A DNA stretch of 64,000 nt from Salinilacustrithrix flava (GCF_041228405.1 NZ_CP133888.1:3596001-3660000); one strand, 5' to 3'; shown: positions 31,464 through 42,018, counted from the stretch's first letter. Made by a program: numbers and translations. Notes: generated from the letters alone by a model not told the origin.

Positions 31464-33219
31464 GAGACTGCTGAGCAACTGGCTTCTAGGCTTGGCGGTG
31501 GGTCCGGGGAAGTGACCGAACCGAAGAGCCGGCATGAAGAGGGTGTGAGCCGGTCACCCGGGATGGGTTGAACCCGTAGGTGTGGTCCCTTCCTTGTCCT
31601 CCCCGGGCCCGCCTTTAGGTGATGGCCCAGCCGGTGGGTGCGTGGTGGAGGCCGAGGTTGAGCAGGCGTCGCAGGTTGAGCGCGGCGGCCCGGTGACTGA
31701 GACCGAGCCGGTTGCGTTGGACACCACGGAAGCGGACACGGCGATGGCCGTTGGCGACAAGCCAAGCGATGGTGCGCTCGACCATGGGACGGTGCTGGCG
31801 GTAGTCGGCCAGGTGGGTGCCGGCTCGCCAGTTCGCCCGGGCGGTGACGAGCCATTCGTCGTGGTCGGTGAGCTTGACCGTCTTGCCCTTGGCAGCGCTG
31901 GTGCAGCGGTGCCGTGATGGACAACCACGGCAGCGGGCGCCGAAGGTTGCGTTGCCGCTCGCGTGGATCGAGATCGTGATGCCGGCGGGGCAGGTGACGG
32001 TGCGGGCGGCGTGGTCGACAAGGAAGTCGTCTCGGTGGAACTGGTCGTCACCGAGGTTCGGGTTCCTCCCGAGCGGCCAGGGCTTGATGACCGCCGTGTG
32101 GTCGTTCGCGGCGAGCGCTGCTCGGACCGGGCCGGAGCCGTAGGCGGAGTCGGCCAGCACGTCCAGGCCAGGGTCTTCGCCCTCGAGGAGTCGGGCGCCG
32201 ACGGGACCATCGCCTTCGTTGGCCGGGGTGAGGTCACAGTTGGTGATGATCCCGGTGTCGGGCTCGACCACGACGTGGGCCTTGTAGCCGTCTCGGTAGC
32301 TGGACCGGGACTTGTGCATGTGCCGCGACTCCGGGTCGACCGTGGAGATCACCCGCTCCGAGGCGACACCACGAACGATCCGCCAGGTGCCCTCACCCCG
32401 TTCCGGGTCGGGTTCGACGTCCTGTCCGGCCACGAGTGCCAACAGCGCCACGAGTTGGCGTTGGTCGTCGTCGAGGTCGATCCCGTCGAGCGCGTTGAGG
32501 ATGGCGAGGGCGTCGTTGACGAGCCCGGTGATCAGCTCGTCACGGGCAGCCGGGTCGTCCCACGCACATGCGGGTTTGCCGGGCGAGTCGTAGTCATGGC
32601 CGGACACCTCGACCGTCGCCGCGGCGGGGACAGCCTTGCGGACCCGGCGGATCATCGACACGAGCTGGGTGACCGTGTCCTGGGTTGCGACCGCATCATC
32701 CAGCAGCGTCGAGTCCAGCGCCCGGCGAGTCTTGCCGGCCAACACCCCGGTCTCGGCCACGACCGCTCGGACGGCGTCGAAGATCCGCTCCGGGGACTCG
32801 CTCGCTCGCAGCTTGTTGCGCCACAACGTCAGCACCGTCGGATGGAAGCCCTCATGATCCAACGCCAATCCGGCGGCAACCTTCCAGCGCAGATCGGTCC
32901 GCAAGGCGTCGATCGCTTCGCGGTCCGAGCGGCCCTCCAACGCTTGGAGCACCATCACCGTGGCGATCACATCGGCTGGCACCGACGGCCGCCCACGCTT
33001 GGAGGGGAACAGGTCCTCGAACATCGCATCAGGGAACAGCCGGTGTCGGTGATCGGCCAAGAACCGATGCACCGACCCCTCCGCCACCAGATGCCCGACC
33101 AGAGCACCCGCGTCGAGCAGTTCTCGGTCCTGATCGCTGCTGCCCTGCATACCCGCGGTCTACCGAAACCGCCGCGAGATCGCGAGCACCCCGATCACAC
33201 CGGTTTGCTCAGCAGTCTC
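31464..33219 (-). mobile_element. IS1182-family insertion sequence, 1756 bp
   Basis: Terminal inverted repeats GAGACTGCTGAGCAA (15 bp perfect) lie at 31464-31478 and 33205-33219. A CTAG duplicated on both sides (31460-31463 and 33220-33223) is the target site. One intact transposase fills most of the element. The IS looks recently inserted because ends and gene are intact. The duplicated CTAG preserves the stop codons of ehuA and the convergent LytR_C gene. Confidence 0.9.
31615..33150 (-). CDS. IS1182-family transposase
   Basis: This 511-residue DDE transposase has the N-terminal helix-turn-helix/DUF772 region FEDLFPSKRGRPSVPADVIATVMVLQALEGRSDR. The first catalytic Asp is in RRALDSTLLDD, the second in DVLADSAYGSG, and the Glu probably in PMVERTIAWLV. 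A middle insert (GARCRGCPSRHRCT) has paired cysteines. It moves the element by a cut-and-paste or related route. The reading frame is unbroken, so it is likely functional. Confidence 0.93.
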   Translation of the reverse strand: MQGSSDQDRELLDAGALVGHLVAEGSVHRFLADHRHRLFPDAMFEDLFPSKRGRPSVPADVIATVMVLQALEGRSDREAIDALRTDLRWKVAAGLALDHEGFHPTVLTLWRNKLRASESPERIFDAVRAVVAETGVLAGKTRRALDSTLLDDAVATQDTVTQLVSMIRRVRKAVPAAATVEVSGHDYDSPGKPACAWDDPAARDELITGLVNDALAILNALDGIDLDDDQRQLVALLALVAGQDVEPDPERGEGTWRIVRGVASERVISTVDPESRHMHKSRSSYRDGYKAHVVVEPDTGIITNCDLTPANEGDGPVGARLLEGEDPGLDVLADSAYGSGPVRAALAANDHTAVIKPWPLGRNPNLGDDQFHRDDFLVDHAARTVTCPAGITISIHASGNATFGARCRGCPSRHRCTSAAKGKTVKLTDHDEWLVTARANWRAGTHLADYRQHRPMVERTIAWLVANGHRRVRFRGVQRNRLGLSHRAAALNLRRLLNLGLHHAPTGWAIT

Positions 33220-33900
33220 CTAGAGCGAGTCGGACCCCACCGTCGCCACGATCCGGGCCCGGCCGAGCGGGACGGACAGGGCATCGGCGTCCACCGGTTC
33301 GAACGTGGCCTCCGTGAGGCCGAGCTCGAACGCGGCCCGCTCCGCCTCGGCGCAGTACCCGGGGACGTAGGCGAACGAGGAGACCCTGAGCCGGCCGGCG
33401 TTGCCCGGCACCGTCGTGGCGTAGCCCAGCTCCTCGAGGCGCTCCACGATGTCGGCCGCGTGCCCGGTCCGGCTCGTGGCGTTGAGCACCAGCACCGCCG
33501 TCGAACCCCGGTCGCGCAGCTCGGCCCCGCCGCGGTCGTCGCCCACGCAGTGGATCGACGCCGGCTCCCCGCCCACCGATGACGGATCCGGCGGGAGCGT
33601 GGTGGTCGTGGTGAGCACCGGCTCCTCGGTGGTGGTGGTCGTGTCGTCAGCGGAGGCGAGGTCCTGGTCCCGGTCGTCGTCACCGACGGAGAACACGAGC
33701 GCGAGCATGGCGAGCAGCCCGAGGAAGATCCCGAGGATGACCCCCGCCCGCACCCGTTCGCCGGCGGACGGGCGCCACTTCCCGTCGCGACCCACGTCGA
33801 CCCACGTGCCGTCGTCGAGCGCGATGCCCTCGCGCTGGGGTCCCTGCTGGCGTGCCACCGGTCCCGACACTGCCACTCCGGGGGCCGCTCGTGGTGGCAT
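33220..33900 (-). CDS. LytR_C-domain membrane protein
   Basis: This 226-residue protein has a cytoplasmic N-terminal region with GIALDDGTWVDVGRDGKWRPS, one membrane helix (GVILGIFLGLLAMLALVFSV, about 53-72), and a threonine-rich extracytoplasmic linker (TTTTT). The C-terminal domain contains STAVLVLNATSRTGHAADIVERLEELGY, the LytR_C signature. LytR_C domains accompany cell-envelope enzymes, but the catalytic LCP domain is absent here, so a structural or regulatory cell-wall role is likely. The TAG stop at 33220-33222 is half of the palindromic CTAG that received the IS. Confidence 0.8.
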   Translation of the reverse strand: MPPRAAPGVAVSGPVARQQGPQREGIALDDGTWVDVGRDGKWRPSAGERVRAGVILGIFLGLLAMLALVFSVGDDDRDQDLASADDTTTTTEEPVLTTTTTLPPDPSSVGGEPASIHCVGDDRGGAELRDRGSTAVLVLNATSRTGHAADIVERLEELGYATTVPGNAGRLRVSSFAYVPGYCAEAERAAFELGLTEATFEPVDADALSVPLGRARIVATVGSDSL

Positions 33901-33980
33901 CGTCCCTGGAGGGGGTGGGTAGCCTCCTCACACGTTGCGGCCGCTCGGCTGCACCCAGACGTCCACCGACGGAAGAGCCC

Positions 33981-36212
<2,232 letters not shown>

Positions 36213-36236
36213 GGGCGGGCCGCCTCCGGGCGGGCA

Positions 36237-36273
36237 TGCTGCCCCGGCCCCGCGGGAAGGGACCGGGGCAGCA
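36237..36273 (+). terminator. Strong hairpin after the isocitrate dehydrogenase gene
   Basis: TGCTGCCCCGGCCCC and GGGACCGGGGCAGCA pair over 15 nt with one mismatch around a 7-nt loop. It lies 25 nt after the stop and before the small acidic-protein gene. No U-tract is present. Confidence 0.7.
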
Positions 36274-36298
36274 CGCCCCACCACCCCAGGAGGCACCC

Positions 36299-36517
36299 AT
36301 GGCCACCGACCACAACGACGCCGAGCTCGACGAGATCCAGGACCGGGTCGACCGGATCCGCGATCGGCTCCCCGACAACCCGGGCCTGGACGTGGTCGAC
36401 AAGGACGACGTCCCCGCCTACTTCGACGACGACGACATCCCCGCCGATGGCATCAGCAAGGACGAGGCCGTCCGCCGGGACGACCCCGACGACCACCAGG
36501 CCCACGCTCCGGGCTGA
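36299..36517 (+). CDS. Small acidic hydrophilic protein
   Basis: This 72-residue protein is rich in Asp, Glu and charged residues (MATDHNDAELDEIQDRVDRI, YFDDDDIPADG), with an N-terminal amphipathic helix that could be coiled coil. AGGAGGCACCC directly before the ATG is a near-ideal Shine-Dalgarno site, so it is likely well translated. The gene lies after an isocitrate dehydrogenase terminator and ends against a convergent SDR with a hairpin. The stress-protein look is similar to the small acidic genes at 52129-52826. Function is unknown. Confidence 0.75.
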   Translation: MATDHNDAELDEIQDRVDRIRDRLPDNPGLDVVDKDDVPAYFDDDDIPADGISKDEAVRRDDPDDHQAHAPG

Positions 36518-36535
36518 CCCGCACGATCAAGCTGG

Positions 36536-36568
36536 TGCTGTCGACCGGCTACTGGTCGGTCGACAGCA
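36536..36568. terminator. 12-bp perfect bidirectional terminator hairpin
   Basis: TGCTGTCGACCG pairs with CGGTCGACAGCA with a 9-nt loop. It spans the gap between the small acidic gene and the convergent SDR, and includes the last codons of the SDR gene. Confidence 0.7.
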
Positions 36569-37298
36569 TCGCGATCTCCAGCAGGTCCACCCCCGGGGGC
36601 TGGGACAGTGCGTGGACGACCTGGTCGGCGACCGCTGCCGGGTCGAGCCCCACGGCGGCCAGCCGCCGCTGGTACTCCGAGCGAAGCTCGTCGTCGGCGA
36701 CGGCGTCGAAGATGGCCGTCCGCACGTAGCCCGGCGACACGATGGTGACCCGGACCCCCTCCGGCGAGAGCTCCTCGCGGAGGCTGTCGCACAGCACGTG
36801 GACGGCGAACTTGGAGGCGCTGTAGATCCCCATCGCCACCGATGCCCGCCGGCGACCGGACATCGAGGAGATGGCGACGACGTCGGCCGGCGCGGCCTCA
36901 CGGAGGTGCGACAGCGCGGCACCGACGGTGTGGAGCACGCCGAGCACGTTGACGTCGAACGTCGCCTTCCAGTCCTCGGGCCCCGTGTCGAGGATGCCGC
37001 CGGGCCGGACCGCGCCCGCCGAGCAGACCACGGCGTCGATGCCGCCCATCGACTCCGCCGCCAGCGCCACCGATGCGCCCACGCTGTCGGGATCGGTCAC
37101 GTCGCCGGGCGCGGCGTGCGCCGCCGGCCCGAGCTCTGCCGCCAGCGCGGCGACCTCGTCAGCCGAGCGGGACACCAGCGCGACCTCGGCGCCGGCGGCC
37201 ACGGCGGCCACGGCCGTCGCCCGGCCGATGCCGGACGTCGCACCCGTCACGAGCACCTTGCGATCGATGAGCGGTCCCTGCGTCGTCTCCTGCGGCAT
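36549..37298 (-). CDS. Short-chain dehydrogenase/reductase
   Basis: This 249-residue SDR has the NAD(P) motif VTGATSGIGRATA near residues 16-28, DVTDPDSV (acidic strand), CSAGAVRPGG, and the catalytic SSMSG...YSASK (Ser, Tyr, Lys). It probably acts on a small alcohol or ketone, and Arg/Ser at the start of the second strand (SRSADE) leave the NADP preference uncertain. It is convergent with the small acidic gene and upstream of the biotin cluster; no cofactor or pathway is obvious from its neighbours. ATG at 37298 gives family length. Confidence 0.87.
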   Translation of the reverse strand: MPQETTQGPLIDRKVLVTGATSGIGRATAVAAVAAGAEVALVSRSADEVAALAAELGPAAHAAPGDVTDPDSVGASVALAAESMGGIDAVVCSAGAVRPGGILDTGPEDWKATFDVNVLGVLHTVGAALSHLREAAPADVVAISSMSGRRRASVAMGIYSASKFAVHVLCDSLREELSPEGVRVTIVSPGYVRTAIFDAVADDELRSEYQRRLAAVGLDPAAVADQVVHALSQPPGVDLLEIAMLSTDQ

Positions 37299-37347
37299 GG
37301 GCCCATCCTGCCGGGACCCGGACGACCTCACGCCCTGGCCCCCTGAC

Positions 37348-37367
37348 TCCCCGAACTGGCAGTGCTG
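37348..37367. repeat. 20-nt repeat, biotin cluster copy 3 (inverted)
   Basis: This stretch matches 18 of 20 positions with the reverse complement of the two copies at 38026 and 39826. It lies 10 nt after the bioD stop. Confidence 0.5.
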
Positions 37368-37376
37368 GTGTAGCGC

Positions 37377-38012
37377 TCAGCCGAGGCGCGCCGCGAACCC
37401 GTCGACGCCGGTCACCACGTCCAAGCCGTCGCGCTGGGCCAACCAGTCGCGGTTGCGGCGGTGCAGGTCGTCCGCCTCGTCGAAGCGGTTCAGCAGGACC
37501 ACGACCGGCAGCGGGGCGAGCGCGTCGACGCCCGACCGCACCGCGTCGATCGTTCCGAGGCCGGCATCGGCGACCAGGACCACGAGATCGACGCCGAGGG
37601 CACGGACCAGGTCCCGGCTGTCACCGTCTTCCGCCAGCGGTGAGCGGACGCCACCCACCGTCTCGACCAGCCCGACGTCCACCCCGTCCGCAGGCCACGT
37701 GATGCCGGCCACCACCTCGGCCAGCGTCGGGCACGGCCGTCCCAGCGCGGCCGCGGCCATCGGCGGCGCCATCGGCACGGGGTACCAGCCCGGCTCCGGG
37801 CACACGTGGTCCGGGTCCTCCCCCGTGGCCGCCGCCAGCACCTCGGCGTCGGTCGCTGCGTCGTCGGCGGGGTCGAAGGACTGCAGCGGCTTCCGTGCCG
37901 CCACCGTGCGCCGGCCGCCGACCAGGTGCTCGGCGAGGCGAGCGCTCGCCCAGGTCTTCCCGACCTCCGTGGCCGTCCCGCACACCCCGACGAGCAGCTC
38001 GGGCCGGGTCAT
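37377..38012 (-). CDS. bioD: Dethiobiotin synthase
   Basis: This 211-residue protein has the P-loop-like GTATEVGKTWASARLAEHL near residues 12-30, RKPLQSFDPADD, and VGLVETVGGVRSPL, where Asp/Glu residues bind Mg-ATP and diaminopelargonate. It makes dethiobiotin from 7,8-diaminopelargonic acid, CO2 and ATP. The ATG at 38012 overlaps the bioF stop (ATGA). It ends the bioA-bioF-bioD operon on the minus strand. bioB is not in the window. Confidence 0.92.
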   Translation of the reverse strand: MTRPELLVGVCGTATEVGKTWASARLAEHLVGGRRTVAARKPLQSFDPADDAATDAEVLAAATGEDPDHVCPEPGWYPVPMAPPMAAAALGRPCPTLAEVVAGITWPADGVDVGLVETVGGVRSPLAEDGDSRDLVRALGVDLVVLVADAGLGTIDAVRSGVDALAPLPVVVLLNRFDEADDLHRRNRDWLAQRDGLDVVTGVDGFAARLG

Positions 38013-39151
38013 CGCGCGCCCGCCCGAGCACTGCCAGTTCGGAGAGGGTGGAGTGCGGCGACCAACGTGCTGATCTGGTCGTCGGTGTGGGCCGCGGACA
38101 GGGCGACGCGCAGGCGGGAGGTGCCGGGGGCGACCGTCGGCGGCCGGATGGCCGGGACGAGCAGGCCTTGGTCGAGCAGCGCCCCGGCGGCATCGAGGGC
38201 GGCCTGCTCCTCGCCGAGGACGACCGGGATGATCGGCGACGGGTGGCCCGGGCGGAGCCGGTCGACGTGGCCGCGCAGGCGGCCCACCAGGGCGTCGCCC
38301 TCGGGGCTGCGTACCACGTGCACGGCGGCGAGGGCGGCGGCGGCGTCCGCCGGCGACAGGGCGGTCGTGAAGATGAAGGGACGAGCCCGGTTCACGACCA
38401 GGTCCACGGCGTCCCGCGAGCCGGCGATCGCCCCACCGAGGGAGCCGAGCGCCTTCGACAGGGTGAGCACGTGGACCACGTCGAGGCCGTCGACGGCGGC
38501 GAGGTCGACGTCGGGTCCGAGGACGGCGTGGGCGTCGTCGAGCACGAGCAGGGCACCGTGGCGGGCGCAGCACTCGGCGAGCGCCTGCACCGGCGCCTCG
38601 TCGCCGTCCATGGAGAACACCGAGTCGGTGACCACCATCGCCCGGCGGGAGCCGGCGTTGCGCAGCAGCTCGTCCACGTGGTCGACCTCGCCGTGGCGGG
38701 ACACGGCCACCTCGGAGCGGCTCAGCCGGCAGCCGTCGATGATCGAGGCGTGGTTCAGCTCGTCGCTCACCACGAGGCAGTCGGGTCCGCCGAAGGTGGT
38801 GAGCACGGCCAGGTTGGCGGCGTATCCGCTCGGCATGGCGACGGCGGCTTCGGTCCCCTTCCACCCGGCGAGGGCGGCCTCGAGATCGTGGTGCACGGGG
38901 CGGGAGCCGACCACCAGCCGGCTCGCCGTCGAACCCGTCCCCCAGCGATCGAGGGCCTCGTGCCCAGCCGCCACCACGGTCGGGTGGGCCGACAGCCCGA
39001 GGTAGTCGTTCGACGCGAACGACACCACCGGCCGCCCCTCCAGCGAGCCGGCGGGACCGAGCGCGTCGAAGGGACGGCTGTGGCGCCAGCGGTCCGCGCC
39101 CCGGATGGCATCGAGCTCACCTCGCACCCAGGCCCCGTGCGACGAGCTCAT
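38009..39151 (-). CDS. bioF: 8-amino-7-oxononanoate synthase
   Basis: This 380-residue PLP enzyme of the alpha-oxoamine synthase family shows VSFASNDYLGLSAHP near residue 49, GSTASRLVVGSRPVHHDLE, DSVFSMDGDEAP (Asp to the PLP nitrogen), and the Schiff-base lysine in LTLSKALGSLGG. It condenses pimeloyl-ACP/CoA with alanine. It overlaps bioA by 4 bp upstream and bioD by 4 bp downstream, so the three genes are coupled. A 20-nt repeat is embedded near its C-terminus. Confidence 0.92.
   Translation of the reverse strand: MSSSHGAWVRGELDAIRGADRWRHSRPFDALGPAGSLEGRPVVSFASNDYLGLSAHPTVVAAGHEALDRWGTGSTASRLVVGSRPVHHDLEAALAGWKGTEAAVAMPSGYAANLAVLTTFGGPDCLVVSDELNHASIIDGCRLSRSEVAVSRHGEVDHVDELLRNAGSRRAMVVTDSVFSMDGDEAPVQALAECCARHGALLVLDDAHAVLGPDVDLAAVDGLDVVHVLTLSKALGSLGGAIAGSRDAVDLVVNRARPFIFTTALSPADAAAALAAVHVVRSPEGDALVGRLRGHVDRLRPGHPSPIIPVVLGEEQAALDAAGALLDQGLLVPAIRPPTVAPGTSRLRVALSAAHTDDQISTLVAALHPLRTGSARAGAR
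38026..38045. repeat. 20-nt repeat, biotin cluster copy 1 (bioF 3' end)
   Basis: Identical over 20 nt to 39826-39845. It lies in the last codons of bioF, close to the bioF/bioD overlap. Confidence 0.6.
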
Positions 39152-40437
39152 CCCACGACCGCCCGCATCGCCGCGGTGATGGCGGCGACGTCGTCCTCGC
39201 TGCTGATGAAGGGCGGCATCGTGTAGAGCAGCCGGCCGAAGGGACGGAGCCAGACGCCGTGGTCGAGCAGCGTCTGCTGGGACGCCGCCATGTCGACCGG
39301 CTCGTGCAGCTCCACGACGCCGATGGCGCCGAGCACCCGCACGTCGGCGACGGCATCGTGGCCGCGCAGGTCGTCCAGGCCGGCGCGGAGCCCGGTCTCG
39401 ATGCCGGCCACCTCGGCCTCCCAGTCCCGCGACAGCAGAAGCTGCACCGAGGCGAGGGAGACGGCGGCGGCGAGCGGGTTGCCCATGAACGTGGGCCCGT
39501 GCATCAGCGCACCGGATTCGGCCGCGCTGACGCCGGCGGCCACGGCCGGCGTGCACAGCACCGCCGCCATGGTGAGGTACCCGCCGGTGAGCGCCTTGCC
39601 CAGGCACATGATGTCGGGGGTGATCCCGGCGTGATCGCAGCCGAACAGGCGGCCCGACCGCCCGAACCCGGTGGCGATCTCGTCTGCGATCAGCAGCACG
39701 CCGTGCTCGTCGCAGAGCCGTCGCACCGCGGCCAGGTACTCGGGTGCGTAGAAGCGCATGCCGCCCGCCCCCTGGACGATCGGCTCGAGGATGACGGCGG
39801 CCACCTCGTCGCGGTGGTGCGACAGGAGCACTGCCAGTTCGGAGATGTCGTCCTCGGAGAAGGGCTGCCCGTACGCCGGCGACGGGGCCGGCGCGAACAG
39901 CTGGCTGGGCAGCACGTCGGTGAACATCGAGTGCATCCCGTTCACCGGGTCGCACACCGACATGGCCCCGAGCGTGTCGCCGTGGTAGCCGCCCCGCACG
40001 GTGAGCAGCCGGGTGGCACCGGTTCGCCCCGTGCCCCGGGCGTGCTGCAGGGCCATCTTGATGGCGACCTCCACCGACACCGAGCCCGAGTCGGCGAGGA
40101 ACACGTGCTCCAGCCCCTCGGGAGCGATGTCGACGAGCAGCTCGGCCAGCGCCACAGCCGGGGCGTGGGTCAGGCCGCCGAACATGACGTGGGCGGTGGC
40201 ATCGAGCTGGGCGCGCACGGCCTCGTCGAGCACGGGGTGGCGGTAGCCGTGGATGGACGCCCACCACGAGGACATCCCGTCCACGACCTCCCGTCCGTCG
40301 GCCAGCGCCAGGCGGGTGCCGCTCGCGCCCACGACGGGCACCGGCGCCAGCGACGCGGGCATCGGGGCGTACGGGTGCCACACCCGGGCCTGATCCCGGT
40401 CGGCGAGGTCCTGGGCCGAGGCGTCCAGCGGGGGCAT
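39148..40437 (-). CDS. bioA: Adenosylmethionine-8-amino-7-oxononanoate aminotransferase
   Basis: This 429-residue class III aminotransferase opens with RVWHPYAPM, then WWASIHGYRHP (substrate aromatics), GSVSVEVAIKMAL, the PLP lysine in MCLGKALTGGYLTMAAVL, and EIATGFGRSGRLF with the PLP Asp. It uses S-adenosylmethionine as amino donor to make diaminopelargonate. TACGTT ends 7 nt before the ATG at 40437, so the operon may be leaderless. A 20-nt repeat encodes part of a loop (SELAVLL) before VAAVILEPIVQGAGG. Confidence 0.92.
   Translation of the reverse strand: MPPLDASAQDLADRDQARVWHPYAPMPASLAPVPVVGASGTRLALADGREVVDGMSSWWASIHGYRHPVLDEAVRAQLDATAHVMFGGLTHAPAVALAELLVDIAPEGLEHVFLADSGSVSVEVAIKMALQHARGTGRTGATRLLTVRGGYHGDTLGAMSVCDPVNGMHSMFTDVLPSQLFAPAPSPAYGQPFSEDDISELAVLLSHHRDEVAAVILEPIVQGAGGMRFYAPEYLAAVRRLCDEHGVLLIADEIATGFGRSGRLFGCDHAGITPDIMCLGKALTGGYLTMAAVLCTPAVAAGVSAAESGALMHGPTFMGNPLAAAVSLASVQLLLSRDWEAEVAGIETGLRAGLDDLRGHDAVADVRVLGAIGVVELHEPVDMAASQQTLLDHGVWLRPFGRLLYTMPPFISSEDDVAAITAAMRAVVG
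39826..39845. repeat. 20-nt repeat, biotin cluster copy 2 (inside bioA)
   Basis: GAGCACTGCCAGTTCGGAGA, identical to 38026-38045 and on the same strand. It is read in frame in bioA. Confidence 0.6.
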
Positions 40438-40444
40438 CCGGGCG

Positions 40445-40450
40445 AACGTA
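40445..40450 (-). promoter_or_regulatory. Leaderless -10 box (TACGTT) for bioA
   Basis: On the minus strand TACGTT ends 7 nt before the ATG at 40437. Confidence 0.5.
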
Positions 40451-40516
40451 CCGGCGGTGGCGTCGATCCCCGAAGCGCCGCCGGCTCCCGTGACAAACGC
40501 CACTCAGCGCGGGTGG

Positions 40517-40567
40517 TTGACGCCGTCGGACCTGCCGCCTACCTTCTCTGGCAACGTGCGTTGCCAG
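40517..40567 (+). promoter_or_regulatory. Promoter with overlapping palindromic operator
   Basis: TTGACG (40517-40522) and TACCTT (40540-40545) are separated by 17 nt, a near-ideal sigma-70 spacing. Immediately after the -10 lies the perfect palindrome CTGGCAACG-TG-CGTTGCCAG (40548-40567), placed over the expected transcription start where a repressor would block it. It precedes the flavoprotein/epoxide hydrolase operon. The TetR at 44330 is the obvious candidate regulator. Confidence 0.65.
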
Positions 40568-40594
40568 GGGGCGACGACGGGTGCGGGGGTGCAC

Positions 40595-41026
40595 GTGGCG
40601 ATCGAGCGGATCATCATCGTCGGAGGCGGGGTCGGCGGGCTGTTGGCTGCGCTCGGCTTCGCCCGCGACGGCCACCGCGTCGAGCTCCTCGAGCGCGACC
40701 CGCTCCCCGATGTCGCCGACGTGGAGGCCGCCTTCGACGCCGACCGGCGGGGTGCATCCCAGGTGCACCAGACGCACGGCTTCCTCGCCCGCATCGTCGT
40801 CGAGCTGCGCGAGCGGTTCCCCGACGTGCTCGACCAGCTCCTCGTCGCCGGCTGCGTCACGATGCCCACCACCGCCCAGCTCGGCGATCCCCGACCGGGC
40901 GACGAGGACGACGCCCACCCGCTGCCCCAGGTCGAGGGGCCCACCCGCGCCGAGCTGCTCGATGCCCTCGGCCTCACCACGGAGGATCCCGTGCCCACCA
41001 CCGCCACCACCGAGATCGCGTCATGA
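40595..41026 (+). CDS. Truncated FAD-dependent monooxygenase-like protein (N-terminal part only)
   Basis: This 143-residue protein begins with a Rossmann-fold FAD motif IIIVGGGVGGLLAALGFARDGH, then an acidic strand end (ERDPLPDVADV) and QVHQTHGFLARIVVELRERFPDVLDQLL. The last features match the N-terminal third of FAD-binding hydroxylases of about 450 residues; the catalytic and C-terminal domains are missing. It ends in an Asp/Thr-rich tail (TTEDPVPTTATTEIAS). Its stop overlaps the epoxide hydrolase start (ATGA), so the reading frame is kept by translational coupling although the enzyme is probably inactive. Deletion of the rest of a larger gene is likely. The start is GTG at 40595. Confidence 0.65.
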   Translation: MAIERIIIVGGGVGGLLAALGFARDGHRVELLERDPLPDVADVEAAFDADRRGASQVHQTHGFLARIVVELRERFPDVLDQLLVAGCVTMPTTAQLGDPRPGDEDDAHPLPQVEGPTRAELLDALGLTTEDPVPTTATTEIAS

Positions 41027-42018
41027 GCGCCCCGCTGCCCCCCGGCGTCACCGAGCGCACCGTGCGCGTCGGCGACATCGACATGCACCTGCTGGAGGCC
41101 GGCACCGAGGGTCCCCTCATCGTGCTCGCCCACGGCTTCCCCGAGCTGGCCTGGTCCTGGCGCCACCAGCTGCCCGCCCTCGCCGACGCGGGGTACCGCG
41201 TCGTCGCCCCCGACCAGCGCGGCTACGGCGGCACCACCCGCCCCGAGGCGGTCGAGGACTACGACATCCACCACCTCACCGGTGACCTGGTCGGCCTGCT
41301 CGACGAGCTCGGGGAGGAGCGGGCGATCTTCATCGGCCACGACTGGGGCTCCATGGTCGTGTGGCAGCTGTCGCTCCTGCACCCGGACCGCGTCATGGGG
41401 GTCTGCGGGATGAGCGTGCCGTTCGTGCCGCGGGCCTCCGCACCACCCATCCAGATCTTCCGGGCGATCTTCGCCGACCAGTTCTTCTACATCGTGTACT
41501 TCCAGGAGCCGGGCGTGGCCGACGCCGAGCTGGGCGGCGACCCCGCCCGCACGATGCGGCGCCTGCTCGCCGGGCTGTCGACGCCGGGTGACCTCACCAC
41601 CGACGAGGCCGCGTCCATGTCGGCAGACGACGGCCGTGGCTTCGTCGACCGCATGCCCGAGCCCGACGGCCTGCCCGACTGGCTCACCCAGGAGGAGCTC
41701 GACCACTACATCGAGGTCTTCTCCGAGACCGGCTTCACCGGCGGCATCAACTGGTACCGGAACTTCGACCGCAACTGGGAGCTCACGCCCCAGCTGGCCG
41801 GGGCCAAGGTCGAGGTGCCCTCGTTCTTCGTCGGCGGCGCCGACGACCCCGTCCTCACCATGTCCCCGCCCGACGGCCAGGAGGTCTGGCTGACGGACCA
41901 CCGGGGCAGCGTGATCATCGACGGCGCTGGCCACTGGGTCCAGCAGGAAGCACCCGAGCAGGTGAACGCAGCGCTGCTCGACTTCTGTGACCAGCTGCGT
42001 GGAGGGACCAACCCGTGA
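41023..42018 (+). CDS. Epoxide hydrolase (alpha/beta hydrolase)
   Basis: This 331-residue protein has LAHGFPELAWSWRHQLPAL (oxyanion HGFP motif) near residue 38, the nucleophile elbow IGHDWGSMVVW with Asp, and HWVQQEAPEQVNAALLDF with catalytic His at the end. The lid domain contains the Tyr residues expected to protonate the epoxide (FYIVYFQEPG). It converts an epoxide to a diol. It follows a truncated flavoprotein and precedes a limonene-monooxygenase-like LLM enzyme and an alcohol dehydrogenase, all overlapping by 3-4 bases. Together they suggest monooxygenation, hydrolysis and oxidation of a terpene or other alkene. Confidence 0.88.
   Translation: MSAPLPPGVTERTVRVGDIDMHLLEAGTEGPLIVLAHGFPELAWSWRHQLPALADAGYRVVAPDQRGYGGTTRPEAVEDYDIHHLTGDLVGLLDELGEERAIFIGHDWGSMVVWQLSLLHPDRVMGVCGMSVPFVPRASAPPIQIFRAIFADQFFYIVYFQEPGVADAELGGDPARTMRRLLAGLSTPGDLTTDEAASMSADDGRGFVDRMPEPDGLPDWLTQEELDHYIEVFSETGFTGGINWYRNFDRNWELTPQLAGAKVEVPSFFVGGADDPVLTMSPPDGQEVWLTDHRGSVIIDGAGHWVQQEAPEQVNAALLDFCDQLRGGTNP

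Noticed and set aside
33151..33219. A second small gene in the IS right end
   Set aside because: No conserved reading frame; this is the transposase promoter region and terminal repeat.
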